Part shown: piece after piece, positions 46,073 through 55,225 of the stretch
How the letters are laid out: every line of letters starts with the position of its first letter
How positions within the stretch are numbered: the first letter of the stretch is position 1
From: Rhizobium rhizoryzae
Lineage (GTDB): Bacteria; Pseudomonadota; Alphaproteobacteria; Rhizobiales; Rhizobiaceae
Assembly: GCF_011046895.1 (NCBI RefSeq)
Contig: NZ_CP049250.1
Span: 2,950,501 to 3,014,500, forward strand
Direction: 5' to 3'
Length of the DNA stretch: 64,000 nt
Program-made: the position numbers and the translations under genes
Notes under the pieces: generated by a model
Told to the model about the DNA's origin: nothing
The model's input: only the letters and a program-made list of their open reading frames with translations
Databases searched by the model: none

Positions 46073-46366
46073 ATGATGACCATTCAGCAAATGCGGGCTG
46101 CACGTGCAGCGCTAAACCTTTCCCTGGAAGACATTGCCGGCTTTACCGGCGTGGAAGCGCACAAGATCATCGCCTCTGAAAGCGGCGGTGGTGACCTGGA
46201 CCCTCAGGCGTCAGAGCGGATTCGGGCGTTTCTGGAAAGCCGTGGTATTGTCTTCTTCGAGAGAGGACAGGCCGATCCCGGCATTGGACCGGGAATTCAA
46301 TGGAGAGATCAAACTCTTGATCAGGGAACCCGTCCGGAAAATCTGAACTCAACGAACGACGATTAG
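46073..46366 (+). CDS. Small XRE-like helix-turn-helix protein
   Basis: This 97-residue protein has a Cro/C1-type helix-turn-helix in residues 5-60 (MRAARAALNLSLEDIAGFTG, then HKIIASESGG). The C-terminal 30 residues are hydrophilic and probably disordered. It lies 31 bases after the polymerase, so it may be co-transcribed with the polysaccharide genes and could regulate them; this is inference. The ribosome site is poor, and ATG 46073 or 46076 are both possible. Confidence 0.7.
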   Translation: MMTIQQMRAARAALNLSLEDIAGFTGVEAHKIIASESGGGDLDPQASERIRAFLESRGIVFFERGQADPGIGPGIQWRDQTLDQGTRPENLNSTNDD

Positions 46367-46538
46367 TGGCTGGAATCGCTCCCCCCCCTGCAGGTCTCCT
46401 CGGAGCGGTCCAAAACTCGGCTAGCGTATTATTACACTCATCATTGAATTTGGACTTTATTTTTCAACCATTTGGATAGATCATTGGAACAAGTCGAGCC
46501 GAGTATCGTTGTTGCGTCAGATTCAGATGGGGGAAATC

Positions 46539-46727
46539 ATGACAACGCACGTCGATCAGCATCTCACCGAAACATCCGGACTGAGGAAAGTCTGGAATGT
46601 CGCCGAATTCGCCAAGCGCTATCGCCTTGATCCGCAGGAGGAAAATCGCCTGCTCAAGCTGCTTGGTCCCTTCGCAAGCGAACAGGAACTTCTGATGAAT
46701 GCCAGCCGGACGCCACTTTATCGCTGA
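46539..46727 (+). CDS. Small hypothetical protein (62 residues)
   Basis: This 62-residue soluble protein reads VWNVAEFAKRYRLDPQEENR followed by LLKLLGPFASEQELLMNA, a predicted helical pair. The start at 46539 has the ribosome site GGGGAAATC. Short proteins with this AKRYRL...LGPFA pattern occur in rhizobia without known function. It has an AT-rich upstream region of ~170 bases. Confidence 0.65.
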   Translation: MTTHVDQHLTETSGLRKVWNVAEFAKRYRLDPQEENRLLKLLGPFASEQELLMNASRTPLYR

Positions 46728-46751
46728 ACTGGTTATTTCGACAGTTTAGAC

Positions 46752-46780
46752 TTGCGAAGCAGTCGGCAAGCCAGTATGGA
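46752..46780 (+). promoter_or_regulatory. Candidate promoter of tRNA-Pro
   Basis: TTGCGA (46752-46757), 17-base spacer, TATGGA (46775-46780), 24 bases before the tRNA. Both hexamers are partial matches. Confidence 0.45.
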
Positions 46781-46804
46781 GATCAGGCTTCTTCGGAAGC
46801 GGGT

Positions 46805-46881
<77 letters not shown>

Positions 46882-47021
46882 TTTAACTTTTTAAGCCATT
46901 ACCCCAGCATTGGCTTTCTCATCCTCTTCGCCTTCTTACTTCTGAACAGACGTTTGCCTGCGCAATGCCGGGGGAACAATCGGCTTCATCTCCGGTTTGC
47001 TTCCACAGACAGGAGATCATC

Positions 47022-47207
47022 ATGACGGACCAGGGTAAGACAAAAGCGACTGCGACCGAATCTGCAACAGGATTGCACCGATCCGCAAAAGCGGAAGAGA
47101 CGCGAACGGAAAACCTCAAGGGGTCAGATCTTCGTAAAGGCGCAGAACGCGTTGAAGAACGCTCCAGAAGCTCAGATGGAAAGTCCCCCGGCGACAAGCA
47201 AGTCTGA
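47022..47207 (+). CDS. Small hydrophilic hypothetical protein (61 residues)
   Basis: This 61-residue protein is very rich in Lys, Glu, Ser, Thr and Arg and has no hydrophobic core, so it is probably disordered. It begins MTDQGKTKATATESATG after a good ribosome site (AGGAGATCATC). I do not recognise it. It may be a stress or DNA-associated small protein, but nothing in the sequence proves that. Confidence 0.5.
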   Translation: MTDQGKTKATATESATGLHRSAKAEETRTENLKGSDLRKGAERVEERSRSSDGKSPGDKQV

Positions 47208-47288
47208 CGCTACTCAGAATCCTCGACCGTCGTTCCCGGCGGCAGAGACATTGCTACACCAACCGCTGTTGAGACACGGATAAAACCG

Positions 47289-47374
47289 TTGATCAAATCG
47301 TTGTGTAACATTGACAATCAAAGTTTGATCACACTGCATGCATTTTAGTGTTTCAGTTTCGATTAATTTTAATC
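47289..47374. repeat. AT-rich region with three palindromes
   Basis: Three short palindromes lie within 86 bases: TTGATCAA (47289-47296), ATCAAA-G-TTTGAT (47317-47329) and GATTAA-TT-TTAATC (47361-47374). A possible -10 TACTAT (47375-47380) follows directly, so they may be operators for the 43-residue gene. The stretch is visibly more AT-rich than its surroundings. Nothing else is seen in 47208-47412. Confidence 0.4.
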
Positions 47375-47412
47375 TACTATGAAGATCCAGACGACATTGG
47401 GACGGGGTCGAT

Positions 47413-47544
47413 ATGGCGCTTCAGGGACGGATTTTCGTATTTGGCTTGGTGTTGTTCACGATTTGCATGCCACTGGCTGCAAAGAAGGCTGAAGCAGACG
47501 CCCGCCAGCACAATATGGCATTAATGGCCAAGGTTCGCGCTTAA
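47413..47544 (+). CDS. Very small exported peptide (43 residues)
   Basis: This short frame encodes MALQGRIFVFGLVLFTICMP followed by LAAKKAEADARQHNMALMAK, a hydrophobic N-terminus resembling a signal peptide or single helix and a short charged tail. A purine-rich sequence GACGGGG precedes the ATG by 5 bases. It is too short for family assignment. The region after it, 47545-47693, holds no gene that I can see. Confidence 0.45.
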   Translation: MALQGRIFVFGLVLFTICMPLAAKKAEADARQHNMALMAKVRA

Positions 47545-47693
47545 CGGCGAAAAATAACACCCAACGGCGACGATCAAACGGCGGACCTTGTTGACGCGTT
47601 CAGTTGTCTTTGTTGCGACCAGCGACAGTGTAACTCGCCACTCTTGTGAAAACTGTCGATTCCGGTTGGGAACCTCTTATGCACGCTTGGATA

Positions 47694-48224
47694 TCAGCGA
47701 ACCTGATCAAGTAGCCGTTTGCATTCAAGCAGATCAAAAAGCGCTTCCTGCAGTAAGGCACGGTCTTCCTTGCCAATTGAGTTCTTGCCGATCGAGACCT
47801 CGTCATCACTCGATCCACCGAAGCCAAAGAAGCGACCGCTGGGTTTTGCTTTCGGTTTGCCAAGCAATTGATCTTCATCTGCATGGCTGAGGCCCTTTGG
47901 CTCCTCATGCCGGTCGCTGTTGGCCGCCATGATGGCTTCCATGGTTGCCATATCACCCGTGGCAATTGCTGTTACGAACTTGTTGCCGTTGGACTTCAGG
48001 AGCTTCTGGACGCCCTTGATCGTGTAGCCATGATCGTAGAGAAGATGGCGAATTCCCTTCAAGAGGTCGATGTCTTCCGGGCGGTAGTAGCGACGTCCGC
48101 CGCCCCTCTTCATGGGCTTGATTTGCGGAAAACGGGTTTCCCAGAAGCGCAACACGTGCTGCGGAAGATCAAGATCATCCGCAACTTCGCTGATCGTGCG
48201 GAACGCGTCGGGGCTCTTATCCAC
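47694..48224 (-). CDS. MerR-family transcriptional regulator
   Basis: This 176-residue protein has a winged helix-turn-helix of the MerR family ([20 protein letters not shown], then [20 protein letters not shown]). A linker of about 40 low-complexity residues leads to a short C-terminal helix ([19 protein letters not shown]). No metal-binding cysteine loop is visible. It follows ihfA, an order I associate with many alphaproteobacteria. The target genes and effector are not known. Confidence 0.88.
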   Translation of the reverse strand: MDKSPDAFRTISEVADDLDLPQHVLRFWETRFPQIKPMKRGGGRRYYRPEDIDLLKGIRHLLYDHGYTIKGVQKLLKSNGNKFVTAIATGDMATMEAIMAANSDRHEEPKGLSHADEDQLLGKPKAKPSGRFFGFGGSSDDEVSIGKNSIGKEDRALLQEALFDLLECKRLLDQVR

Positions 48225-48362
48225 GTTTACATATCTCCGAGGAACCGTCGTGCCGAATCACGACAACGCATCCAGTCATAATGCATTTCAGCGACACTGC
48301 ATCATCGGATCAAGTGCAGTGGTCGCGAACCAACAGAGTTTAATGTTTTGATTTTGGCGCGA

Positions 48363-48701
48363 TCAAGACGCTGGATTCGCAGGCTTCTGCTTCGCCTTGC
48401 GTGACAAGTGAGACTTCAGAATTCTCTGCTTCAAAACGTTCGATGCTTTGAACGTCATCACCCGGCGGGGCGAAATTGGAACCTCTTCCCCGGTCTTCGG
48501 ATTGCGACCTATGCGCTCATTCTTGGCTCGAACCTGGAAGGTCGCGAAGGAAGACAGCTTGACCGTCTCGCCCCGTACGATGGCGTTGCAGATCTCGTCG
48601 ATCACTGTCTCCACCAACTCGGCGGATTCTGTTCTGGACAGGCCGACCTTGCGAAACACCGACTCTGCCAAATCTGCCCGTGTTACTGTTTTGCCAGCCA
48701 T
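48363..48701 (-). CDS. ihfA: Integration host factor subunit alpha
   Basis: This 112-residue nucleoid protein bends DNA at specific sites together with IhfB. It begins [20 protein letters not shown] and contains [20 protein letters not shown] with the DNA-intercalating NP and the beta arm [15 protein letters not shown]. The C-terminal ~12 residues extend beyond E. coli IhfA. The start at 48701 matches relatives; an upstream frame extension of 15 codons is not conserved-looking. It lies downstream of fabH. Confidence 0.95.
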   Translation of the reverse strand: MAGKTVTRADLAESVFRKVGLSRTESAELVETVIDEICNAIVRGETVKLSSFATFQVRAKNERIGRNPKTGEEVPISPRRVMTFKASNVLKQRILKSHLSRKAKQKPANPAS

Positions 48702-48789
48702 GATCCTCGCCCGTCTGAAGCTGTATTGATCAATTTTTTCAAACACTATGTGCGTTAATGCCTAGGGTCAAGCGCCTCTCTTGCGGCTT

Positions 48790-49761
48790 CTACCAACGGA
48801 CCAGCAAAGCACCCCAGGTAAAGCCCCCGCCCATGGCCTCCAGCATCACGAGATCGCCCTGCTTGATGCGGCCATCACTGGCGGCCACAGACAGGGCCAG
48901 TGGGATGGATGCCGCCGACGTATTGCCATGCAGATCGACTGTCACCACAACCTTTTCGAGAGGGATGCCAAGCTTTTTCGCTGAGCCATCGATGATTCTG
49001 CGATTCGCCTGATGGGGCACAAGCCAGTTCAGATCTTCAGCCGTTGTCCCGGTCGCCTCAAAAGCAGCGACGATAACATCCGTAATCATGCCGACGGCGT
49101 GTTTGAAGACCTCCCGGCCCTCCATCCGCAAATGACCGACGGTGCCCGTCGTCGACGGCCCACCGTCGACATAGAGCTTTTCCTTGTGCGATCCGTCAGA
49201 CCGCAGATGAGACGTCAGAACGCCGCGATCTGACACCTTGCCTTCCTGTTGCTGCGCTTCCAGGACCAGCGCACCGGCGCCATCACCGAAGAGAACGCAG
49301 GTTGTGCGATCCGTCCAGTCCAGAATGCGGGAGAAGGTTTCCGCACCGATGACCAGGGCGCGCTTCGCCATCCCTGCCCGCAGATGCGCGTCGGCGGTGG
49401 CCATGGCATAGACGAAGCCCGTGCAGACAGCCTGTACGTCGAAGGCGTAGCCCTTGGTCATACCAAGGCGATTCTGAATATTGACGGCAGTTGCCGGAAA
49501 CGTGTTGTCCGGCGTGGACGTCGCAACGATAACGAGGTCGATGTCGTCTGGCGTAAGGCCTGCGCGCTGCAGGGCGTCCCGTGCCGCGGCTTCCCCGAGA
49601 GACGCTGTGGTTTCTCCCTCGCCTGCAATGTAACGCTGGCGAATTCCGGTGCGCTGGACAATCCAGTCGTCGGAGGTTTCGACAAGGCTTTCCATTTCCT
49701 TGTTCGTGACGACGCGTTGGGGCAGTGCGGAACCAAAGCCGCGGACGACAGAGCGAATCAT
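48790..49761 (-). CDS. fabH: Beta-ketoacyl-ACP synthase III
   Basis: This 323-residue condensing enzyme starts fatty acid synthesis by joining acetyl-CoA with malonyl-ACP. The catalytic triad is visible: Cys in [11 protein letters not shown] near residue 113, His in VPHQANRRI and Asn in [13 protein letters not shown]. The start at 49761 ([15 protein letters not shown]) follows plsX by 19 bases, the usual plsX-fabH order. Confidence 0.96.
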   Translation of the reverse strand: MIRSVVRGFGSALPQRVVTNKEMESLVETSDDWIVQRTGIRQRYIAGEGETTASLGEAAARDALQRAGLTPDDIDLVIVATSTPDNTFPATAVNIQNRLGMTKGYAFDVQAVCTGFVYAMATADAHLRAGMAKRALVIGAETFSRILDWTDRTTCVLFGDGAGALVLEAQQQEGKVSDRGVLTSHLRSDGSHKEKLYVDGGPSTTGTVGHLRMEGREVFKHAVGMITDVIVAAFEATGTTAEDLNWLVPHQANRRIIDGSAKKLGIPLEKVVVTVDLHGNTSAASIPLALSVAASDGRIKQGDLVMLEAMGGGFTWGALLVRW

Positions 49762-49780
49762 CTGATGCAAATTCCTTTGG

Positions 49781-50830
49781 TCACGCCGCTTCTTCCGGGC
49801 CTGCAGGAGGCAGGCGGCGGGCATGATATGTTTTCAAATCCTGTACGATCTTCTGGTTCAACGCATTCCGCACCATGTCGTAGCCGACATCGATGGCAGC
49901 CGCATAACCTTCGGCATCCGTTCCGCCGTGACTTTTGATGACGATGCCGTTCAAGCCGAGGAACACGCCGCCATTGACCTTGCGCGGGTCCATCTTCTCG
50001 CGCAACCGGTCAAAGGCACCCTTTGCAAGCAGATAACCGATCTTCGACATCAGTGTGCGGGACATTGCCGAGCGAAGCAATTCAGCCATCTGCTTGGCTG
50101 TGCCTTCCGCCGTCTTGAGAGCGATGTTTCCGGTAAAACCTTCCGTCACCACCACATCCACGACGCCGCGGCCGATATCGTCGCCTTCAACGAAACCGTG
50201 GTAGGAAATTGTCGACAGATTGGCCTCACGCAGCATGCGCCCGGCTTCCTTGACCTCTTCCTGTCCCTTGACCTCTTCCACGCCGACATTCAGCAAACCG
50301 ACGGTGGGCTTCTCAATTTCAAACAGCGCGCGCGCCATGGCGCCGCCCATCAACGAGAAGTCCAGCAACTGCTGCGCGTCAGCACCGATGGTGGCGCCAA
50401 TGTCGAGAACGATGCTTTCGCCCTTCAGCGTCGGCCAGATACCGGCAATCGCAGGGCGTTCGATATTCTCCATCGTCCGGAGGCAAAATTTTGCCATGGC
50501 CATCAGCGCGCCGGTATTCCCGGCAGACACAACGGCATCGGCCTCACCGGACTTCACGGCCTCAATGGAGCGCCACATGCTTGAAACGTAGCGACCACGC
50601 CGCAGCGCCGCGCTTGGCTTTTCGTCCATCGTGATTGCGACATCGCAATGATGGAATGTCGTCTTTTCCTTCAGCTTCGGGAATTTGGCGAGAATTGGCT
50701 CGCATTCCTGCTGAAGTCCGTACATGACGAAAACCATGTCCGGATGGCGCTCCAGAGCCTTGGCTGCACCTGGAATGACCACGGCAGGACCGAAATCACC
50801 GCCCATGGCATCAAGAGAAATTCTGATCAC
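49781..50830 (-). CDS. plsX: Phosphate acyltransferase PlsX
   Basis: This 349-residue enzyme makes acyl-phosphate from acyl-ACP for phospholipid synthesis. It begins with [20 protein letters not shown], the family signature, and contains [10 protein letters not shown] and [13 protein letters not shown]. The start is a GTG at 50830, preceded by AGGA at proper spacing; a longer ATG frame adds 15 basic residues not expected in the family. It lies 95 bases after the DUF177 gene. Confidence 0.95.
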   Translation of the reverse strand: MIRISLDAMGGDFGPAVVIPGAAKALERHPDMVFVMYGLQQECEPILAKFPKLKEKTTFHHCDVAITMDEKPSAALRRGRYVSSMWRSIEAVKSGEADAVVSAGNTGALMAMAKFCLRTMENIERPAIAGIWPTLKGESIVLDIGATIGADAQQLLDFSLMGGAMARALFEIEKPTVGLLNVGVEEVKGQEEVKEAGRMLREANLSTISYHGFVEGDDIGRGVVDVVVTEGFTGNIALKTAEGTAKQMAELLRSAMSRTLMSKIGYLLAKGAFDRLREKMDPRKVNGGVFLGLNGIVIKSHGGTDAEGYAAAIDVGYDMVRNALNQKIVQDLKTYHARRLPPAGPEEAA

Positions 50831-50925
50831 GCGTTCCTGGTCCTTCTGCCGCCGGCCTGGCTGTGTCGCGGCCAAAATCTTGGTTCATTCGCCCCATACA
50901 ACTCATTCGCAAGCGAATGCAAACG

Positions 50926-51495
50926 CTATTCCTTCTTTTTCCAGTCCTTCAGGACGGCAAACGGGTTTGGCTTGTCGTCCTTCGCTGTTGGATCCGACTC
51001 GATATGATCGGCGAATTCGATGCCAGCTTTTCGAGGATAGGGATCAATGCCAAGGGCAACCATTTCCGCAACGGTGGCGCCTGCATCAATCGTGTCGCCC
51101 TCGAATGTCTCCGGCAGATCGGGACCATCAGGGTCCAGTACCATTTCAGCGCTTTCCCCTGTCATCATACGCGCAAGCTTGGAGCCTTCAGGCACAAAGA
51201 TCTGCTCGAAGTCTTCCGATACCACGCTCTCGACGGGCTCCAGCGTCACGACGCAGCTCTGGGTCAAACGGGCAGTGATGTGGCCGCGAACCCGGACTCC
51301 ATCCTTCTTCCAGCGGGCAATCTGCATTTCCGCGCTGAGTTCTTCCACGGAGGAAACCTTCCAGAGTTCCGCCAGTCCTTCTCGTTCACGCTCGTCTGCA
51401 GAAATTCGAACTGTCACCGGATTGGCAGAAATATGCCCAACCTTGACCGCATAGGAAAAGGGCGGTCTGGATCTGGCGTCGGGTGATGTCTTCAC
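50926..51495 (-). CDS. YceD / DUF177 protein
   Basis: This 189-residue protein is the DUF177 family, which in plants and E. coli is tied to 23S rRNA accumulation. The core C-V-LEPVESVVSEDFEQIFVP with the acidic C-terminus EFADHIESDP is visible. In many bacteria it precedes rpmF and plsX; here rpmF (ribosomal protein L32) is missing and plsX follows directly. Its ATG overlaps the chaperone stop by four bases, so the two are co-transcribed. Confidence 0.88.
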   Translation of the reverse strand: MKTSPDARSRPPFSYAVKVGHISANPVTVRISADEREREGLAELWKVSSVEELSAEMQIARWKKDGVRVRGHITARLTQSCVVTLEPVESVVSEDFEQIFVPEGSKLARMMTGESAEMVLDPDGPDLPETFEGDTIDAGATVAEMVALGIDPYPRKAGIEFADHIESDPTAKDDKPNPFAVLKDWKKKE

Positions 51496-52040
51496 TGCAA
51501 GTCCTCTTGTCCTGGCACGGGCAACTGCAAGGCACCCCGCGCAATATCATCGTCCGAAAGCGCCGCCAGCCTCTTCTCCGTCCTCAGCGCCCAGGCGGCC
51601 AGCCCTTCCATCGAAGGTGCTTCACTCATATCCGGGTGGATGTTCCGGCGCAATGCTTGGGCAAGTGCCGCTCCATCCTCGGCCTGGAGAGCCTCCCCAT
51701 AGGATTGGACGCGACCGTAGAACATGCCTGCAAACTTCTTCATTCGTTTGGGCACGCTTTGATCGCCGACACCAAGCTCCCGGATGGAATGATCGATATC
51801 CTGAAAAAACGCGTCAATGATCTCCTGAGCCAGTTCCTTGCCGCTCTGACCTGAGCCGGATGTTCGCCGGAAGAAGAGAATCATCACCAGCGACAGCATC
51901 TCGAACCGACCCATTACGGTATCCGGCACATCCAGATCTGAATAGAAGAAGGGGATGCGGGCCGAAGATGTCAATATTGCGTACTGGCGGTCGACAATTG
52001 CGCGGTTGCTATTCTTCTTTTTGAAGAGATTGAAGATCAT
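51492..52040 (-). CDS. Ubiquinol-cytochrome c chaperone (CBP3-like)
   Basis: This 182-residue protein matches the CBP3/UQCC1 family of bc1-complex assembly chaperones, which stabilise newly made cytochrome b. Typical segments are ARIPFFYSDLDVPDTVMGRFE, DIDHSIRELGVGDQSVPKRM and FAGMFYGRVQSY. It is the first gene of the chaperone-yceD-plsX-fabH-ihfA series on the minus strand. It is divergent from the bamE gene. The name is by family; bacterial function is less studied than in mitochondria. Confidence 0.88.
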   Translation of the reverse strand: MIFNLFKKKNSNRAIVDRQYAILTSSARIPFFYSDLDVPDTVMGRFEMLSLVMILFFRRTSGSGQSGKELAQEIIDAFFQDIDHSIRELGVGDQSVPKRMKKFAGMFYGRVQSYGEALQAEDGAALAQALRRNIHPDMSEAPSMEGLAAWALRTEKRLAALSDDDIARGALQLPVPGQEDLQ

Positions 52041-52111
52041 GGGGCTCGAGACTCGATCATGTTTTGTACGTGATCACACTCTTTGCTGCCAAAGCAGCCA
52101 ATGAAGGCGCG

Positions 52112-52140
52112 CCACCTTGTTGCATGGAAACAAAAGGTGG
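52112..52140. repeat. Inverted repeat in divergent chaperone/bamE region
   Basis: CCACCTT (52112-52118) and AAGGTGG (52134-52140) are perfect complements with a 15-base spacer. A second dyad GCTGC/GCAGC lies just to the left near 52085-52097. They may fold in the 5' leader of the chaperone transcript. The rest of 52041-52304 shows no convincing gene. Confidence 0.35.
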
Positions 52141-52304
52141 TTTACCGAAGCAGGCACGAATTGCAATGGCGATCGCGATCGGCGAGGCTTCGCGCGAGAA
52201 TATGGCTGTAAAATGCCGATTGCCGTTGCGGGTTTCGCGGAATAGCCACAATGCTATCGCAGCAGGTTTGCTGTCGTTGACCGGCAGGAAGACATGAGGA
52301 CAAA

Positions 52305-52820
52305 GTGTTGAAGAAGCGCGTGTTTGGTTCTGACGTGAATTTGAGGGGCACAGTTGCGGTTGCCGCCGTCGCACTCGCGCTTGGCGTTTCCGGCTGCACC
52401 AGCATGGACATCGGCCAGACGATGTACAATGGCTATGTTCTCGACAAGGATTCGCTTGATCTCATTCCGGAGGGTTCGAGCCGCGAACAGGTTCTGCTCA
52501 GCATGGGCACGCCCTCCACTACCGCGACCTTTGATGGCGAAGTCTTCTATTACATCTCGCAGAAGCGCCATCGCTCGGCTGCCTTCATGAAGCCGAAGCT
52601 GGTAGAGCAGACCATTGTTGCCATCTATTTCAACAAGGAAGGCACCGTTGCCCGACGCGCGGTCTACACGCTGCAGGATGGCAAGGTGTTCGACAATATC
52701 AGCCGCACAACGCCGACCGGCGGTCGCGACCTAACATTCCTGCAGCAGCTTCTGTCGGGTGGCGGCGGCACAGGCAGCAGCGGCGCCGCAGCCGTTCGCA
52801 ACATACTGGGCGGGAACTAA
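52305..52820 (+). CDS. omlA: BamE/OmlA-type outer-membrane lipoprotein
   Basis: This 171-residue lipoprotein has a signal peptide ending in the lipobox GVSGC near residue 31. The SmpA/OmlA domain follows (GYVLDKDSLDLIPEGSSREQ, then LLSMGTPSTTATFDGEVFYY). BamE helps the BAM complex insert outer-membrane proteins. The start is GTG at 52305 with a strong AGGA site. The last ~30 residues are a Gly/Ser-rich tail. Confidence 0.92.
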   Translation: MLKKRVFGSDVNLRGTVAVAAVALALGVSGCTSMDIGQTMYNGYVLDKDSLDLIPEGSSREQVLLSMGTPSTTATFDGEVFYYISQKRHRSAAFMKPKLVEQTIVAIYFNKEGTVARRAVYTLQDGKVFDNISRTTPTGGRDLTFLQQLLSGGGGTGSSGAAAVRNILGGN

Positions 52821-52842
52821 CTCAGAAATCGACTCCACAGGC

Positions 52843-52878
52843 AAAAGCCCGCGGCATCTTCTGATGCCGCGGGCTTTT
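52843..52878. terminator. Strong bidirectional terminator
   Basis: AAAAGCCCGCGGCATC and its exact complement form a sixteen-pair stem around TTCT. The A-run and T-run at its ends make it work for both the lipoprotein gene (plus) and hppA (minus). Confidence 0.93.
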
Positions 52879-52895
52879 CATCATCGATCAGTCAC

Positions 52896-55034
52896 TCATG
52901 CGGCGAGGATCGCCAAAAGCAGCAAGGCCACGATATTGGTGATCTTGATCGCCGGATTGACTGCCGGGCCGGCCGTGTCCTTGTAGGGGTCACCCACGGT
53001 ATCGCCGGTCACGGAAGCCTTGTGCGCATCCGATCCTTTCATATGGCGCGTGCCATCCTTGTCGACGAAGCCATCCTCGAAGCTCTTCTTCGCATTGTCC
53101 CAGGCACCGCCACCGGAGGTCATGGAAATCGCGACGAAAAGTCCGTTGATGATGACGCCGAGCAGCGACGCTCCGAGTGCGGCAAAAGCCGACGCCTTCG
53201 ATCCCGAAATCAAGAGAACGCCAAAGTAGACGATGATGGGCGCCAGAACCGGCAGAAGTGAAGGCAGGATCATTTCCCGGATTGCGGCCTTGGTCAGCAT
53301 ATCGACGGCTCGTCCGTAATCCGGGCGATCCGTACCCTGCATGATGCCCGGCTTTTCGCGGAACTGCCTGCGCACCTCTTCCACAACGGCGCTGCCTGCC
53401 TTTCCGACGGCCGTCATGGCCATCCCACCGAAGAGGTAGGGAATAAGACCACCGAAGATCAGGCCCGCAACCACGTATGGGTTGGCGAGACTGAAGGAGA
53501 TCGCACCGACATCCGCGAAGTACGGATATTTCTGACCATTGGCTGCAAAGTATTGCAGATCGTTGGCATAGGCTGCAAAAAGCACAAGCGCTCCGAGACC
53601 GGCAGAGCCGATGGCGTACCCCTTGGTCACGGCCTTCGTTGTGTTACCGACGGCGTCGAGCGCATCGGTGGATTTGCGCACTTCCGGCGGAAGTCCTGCC
53701 ATTTCGGCGATCCCGCCAGCATTATCGGTCACCGGGCCGAACGCATCGAGTGCCACGATCATTCCGGCAAGACCAAGCATGGCCGTAACGGCAATGCCGG
53801 TGCCGAAAAGGCCGCCAAGCTGGTAGGTGGTGATGATGCCGCCGACGATGACGATGGCCGGAAGCGCCGTCGATTCGAGTGATACTGCCAGGCCCTGGAT
53901 CACGTTGGTGCCGTGGCCGGTGACCGACGCCTGCGCGATGGAATTCACCGGACGCTTGTTGGTGCCCGTGTAGTACTCCGTGATCACCACGATCAGAGCC
54001 GTCACGACGAGACCGAGGATACCGCAGAAGAACAGGTTGGTTCCGGTTATCTGCTTCTCCGCAACCGTACCGATACCGCCCCAGCCTATCGTGAAGGACG
54101 TTGCAGCACCCAGGCCGACGATGGAGAGAGCGCCTGTTACGATGAGGCCTTTGTAAAGAGCGCCCATGATGGAGCCATTGGCACCGAGTTTGACGAAGAA
54201 TGTTCCCACGATCGATGTGAGAATGCAGGCTGCGCAGATGGCCAGCGGATAGACCATGATCGCAGCGAGGTTGGGCGCGCCGGCAAAGAAGATGGCAGCC
54301 AGAACCATGGTTGCGACGACCGAGACGGCGTAGGTTTCGAAAAGATCGGCCGCCATGCCAGCGCAATCGCCAACATTGTCCCCAACGTTGTCAGCGATTG
54401 TTGCCGGGTTGCGCGGATCATCCTCCGGGATGCCCGCTTCGACCTTGCCGACGAGATCGCCCCCGACATCGGCACCCTTGGTGAAAATGCCGCCGCCAAG
54501 GCGCGCGAAGATAGAGATGAGAGAGGCACCAAAGCCAAGCGCAACCAGAGCATCGATCACTTCACGTGAACCCGGCGCATGGCCGAGACCGGAAGTCAGG
54601 ATACCGTAATAGATGGACACTCCCAGCAAGGCGAGGCCCGCCACGAGCATTCCAGTAATGGCGCCGGACTTGAAGGCAATATCAAGACCCGCCGCGAGGC
54701 TGTGAGACGAGGCTTGCGCCGTGCGAACATTGGCGCGAACCGAGACGTGCATTCCGATAAAGCCTGCCGCCCCCGACAGGACAGCACCGATGACGAAGCC
54801 GATAGCCGCAAGCGCGGACAGCAGCCACCATGTTCCCAAAGTCACGACCACGCCAACAATGGCAATGGTCATGTACTGACGCGTCAGGTAAGCCTGCGCA
54901 CCTTCACGAATATATCCGGCAATTTCCTGCATGCGGGGATTGCCCTGATCCGCCGCCAGAACCGACCGAGTGGCCCACACAGCGTAGGCCACTGACAAGA
55001 ACCCGCAGACGATCACTCCCAGTATCACTGTCAT
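52896..55034 (-). CDS. hppA: K+-insensitive proton-translocating pyrophosphatase
   Basis: This 712-residue membrane enzyme couples pyrophosphate hydrolysis to proton pumping, with about sixteen helices. The substrate loops are present: [40 protein letters not shown] and the C-terminal [17 protein letters not shown]. The motif [10 protein letters not shown] has lysine where K+-dependent enzymes carry alanine, which marks the K+-independent subclass. The start at 55034 follows GGAGAGGAAAT; an upstream extension of 18 codons is less likely. Confidence 0.96.
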   Translation of the reverse strand: MTVILGVIVCGFLSVAYAVWATRSVLAADQGNPRMQEIAGYIREGAQAYLTRQYMTIAIVGVVVTLGTWWLLSALAAIGFVIGAVLSGAAGFIGMHVSVRANVRTAQASSHSLAAGLDIAFKSGAITGMLVAGLALLGVSIYYGILTSGLGHAPGSREVIDALVALGFGASLISIFARLGGGIFTKGADVGGDLVGKVEAGIPEDDPRNPATIADNVGDNVGDCAGMAADLFETYAVSVVATMVLAAIFFAGAPNLAAIMVYPLAICAACILTSIVGTFFVKLGANGSIMGALYKGLIVTGALSIVGLGAATSFTIGWGGIGTVAEKQITGTNLFFCGILGLVVTALIVVITEYYTGTNKRPVNSIAQASVTGHGTNVIQGLAVSLESTALPAIVIVGGIITTYQLGGLFGTGIAVTAMLGLAGMIVALDAFGPVTDNAGGIAEMAGLPPEVRKSTDALDAVGNTTKAVTKGYAIGSAGLGALVLFAAYANDLQYFAANGQKYPYFADVGAISFSLANPYVVAGLIFGGLIPYLFGGMAMTAVGKAGSAVVEEVRRQFREKPGIMQGTDRPDYGRAVDMLTKAAIREMILPSLLPVLAPIIVYFGVLLISGSKASAFAALGASLLGVIINGLFVAISMTSGGGAWDNAKKSFEDGFVDKDGTRHMKGSDAHKASVTGDTVGDPYKDTAGPAVNPAIKITNIVALLLLAILAA

Positions 55035-55225
55035 ACGAATTTCCTCTCCCAATGGACCGGCCACAAGAATTGTGCCGGCGAGAACCATCAGACAGATCCC
55101 CTCCCAAGGACATAGGCCCGACAGTTAGACGCGAGAGTGCGTTCGTTAATAAATTGCGTCAAGGAATAAACGGTGCGAGCATCCGGCTGCACACCGAAGA
55201 CTGAGCAAATGTCAGTTTTACCTGG

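Noticed and set aside
52064-52297. A 77-codon frame in the divergent chaperone/bamE region
   Set aside because: No ribosome site or recognisable product; the interval carries dyads and promoter sequence, and the frame is probably chance.
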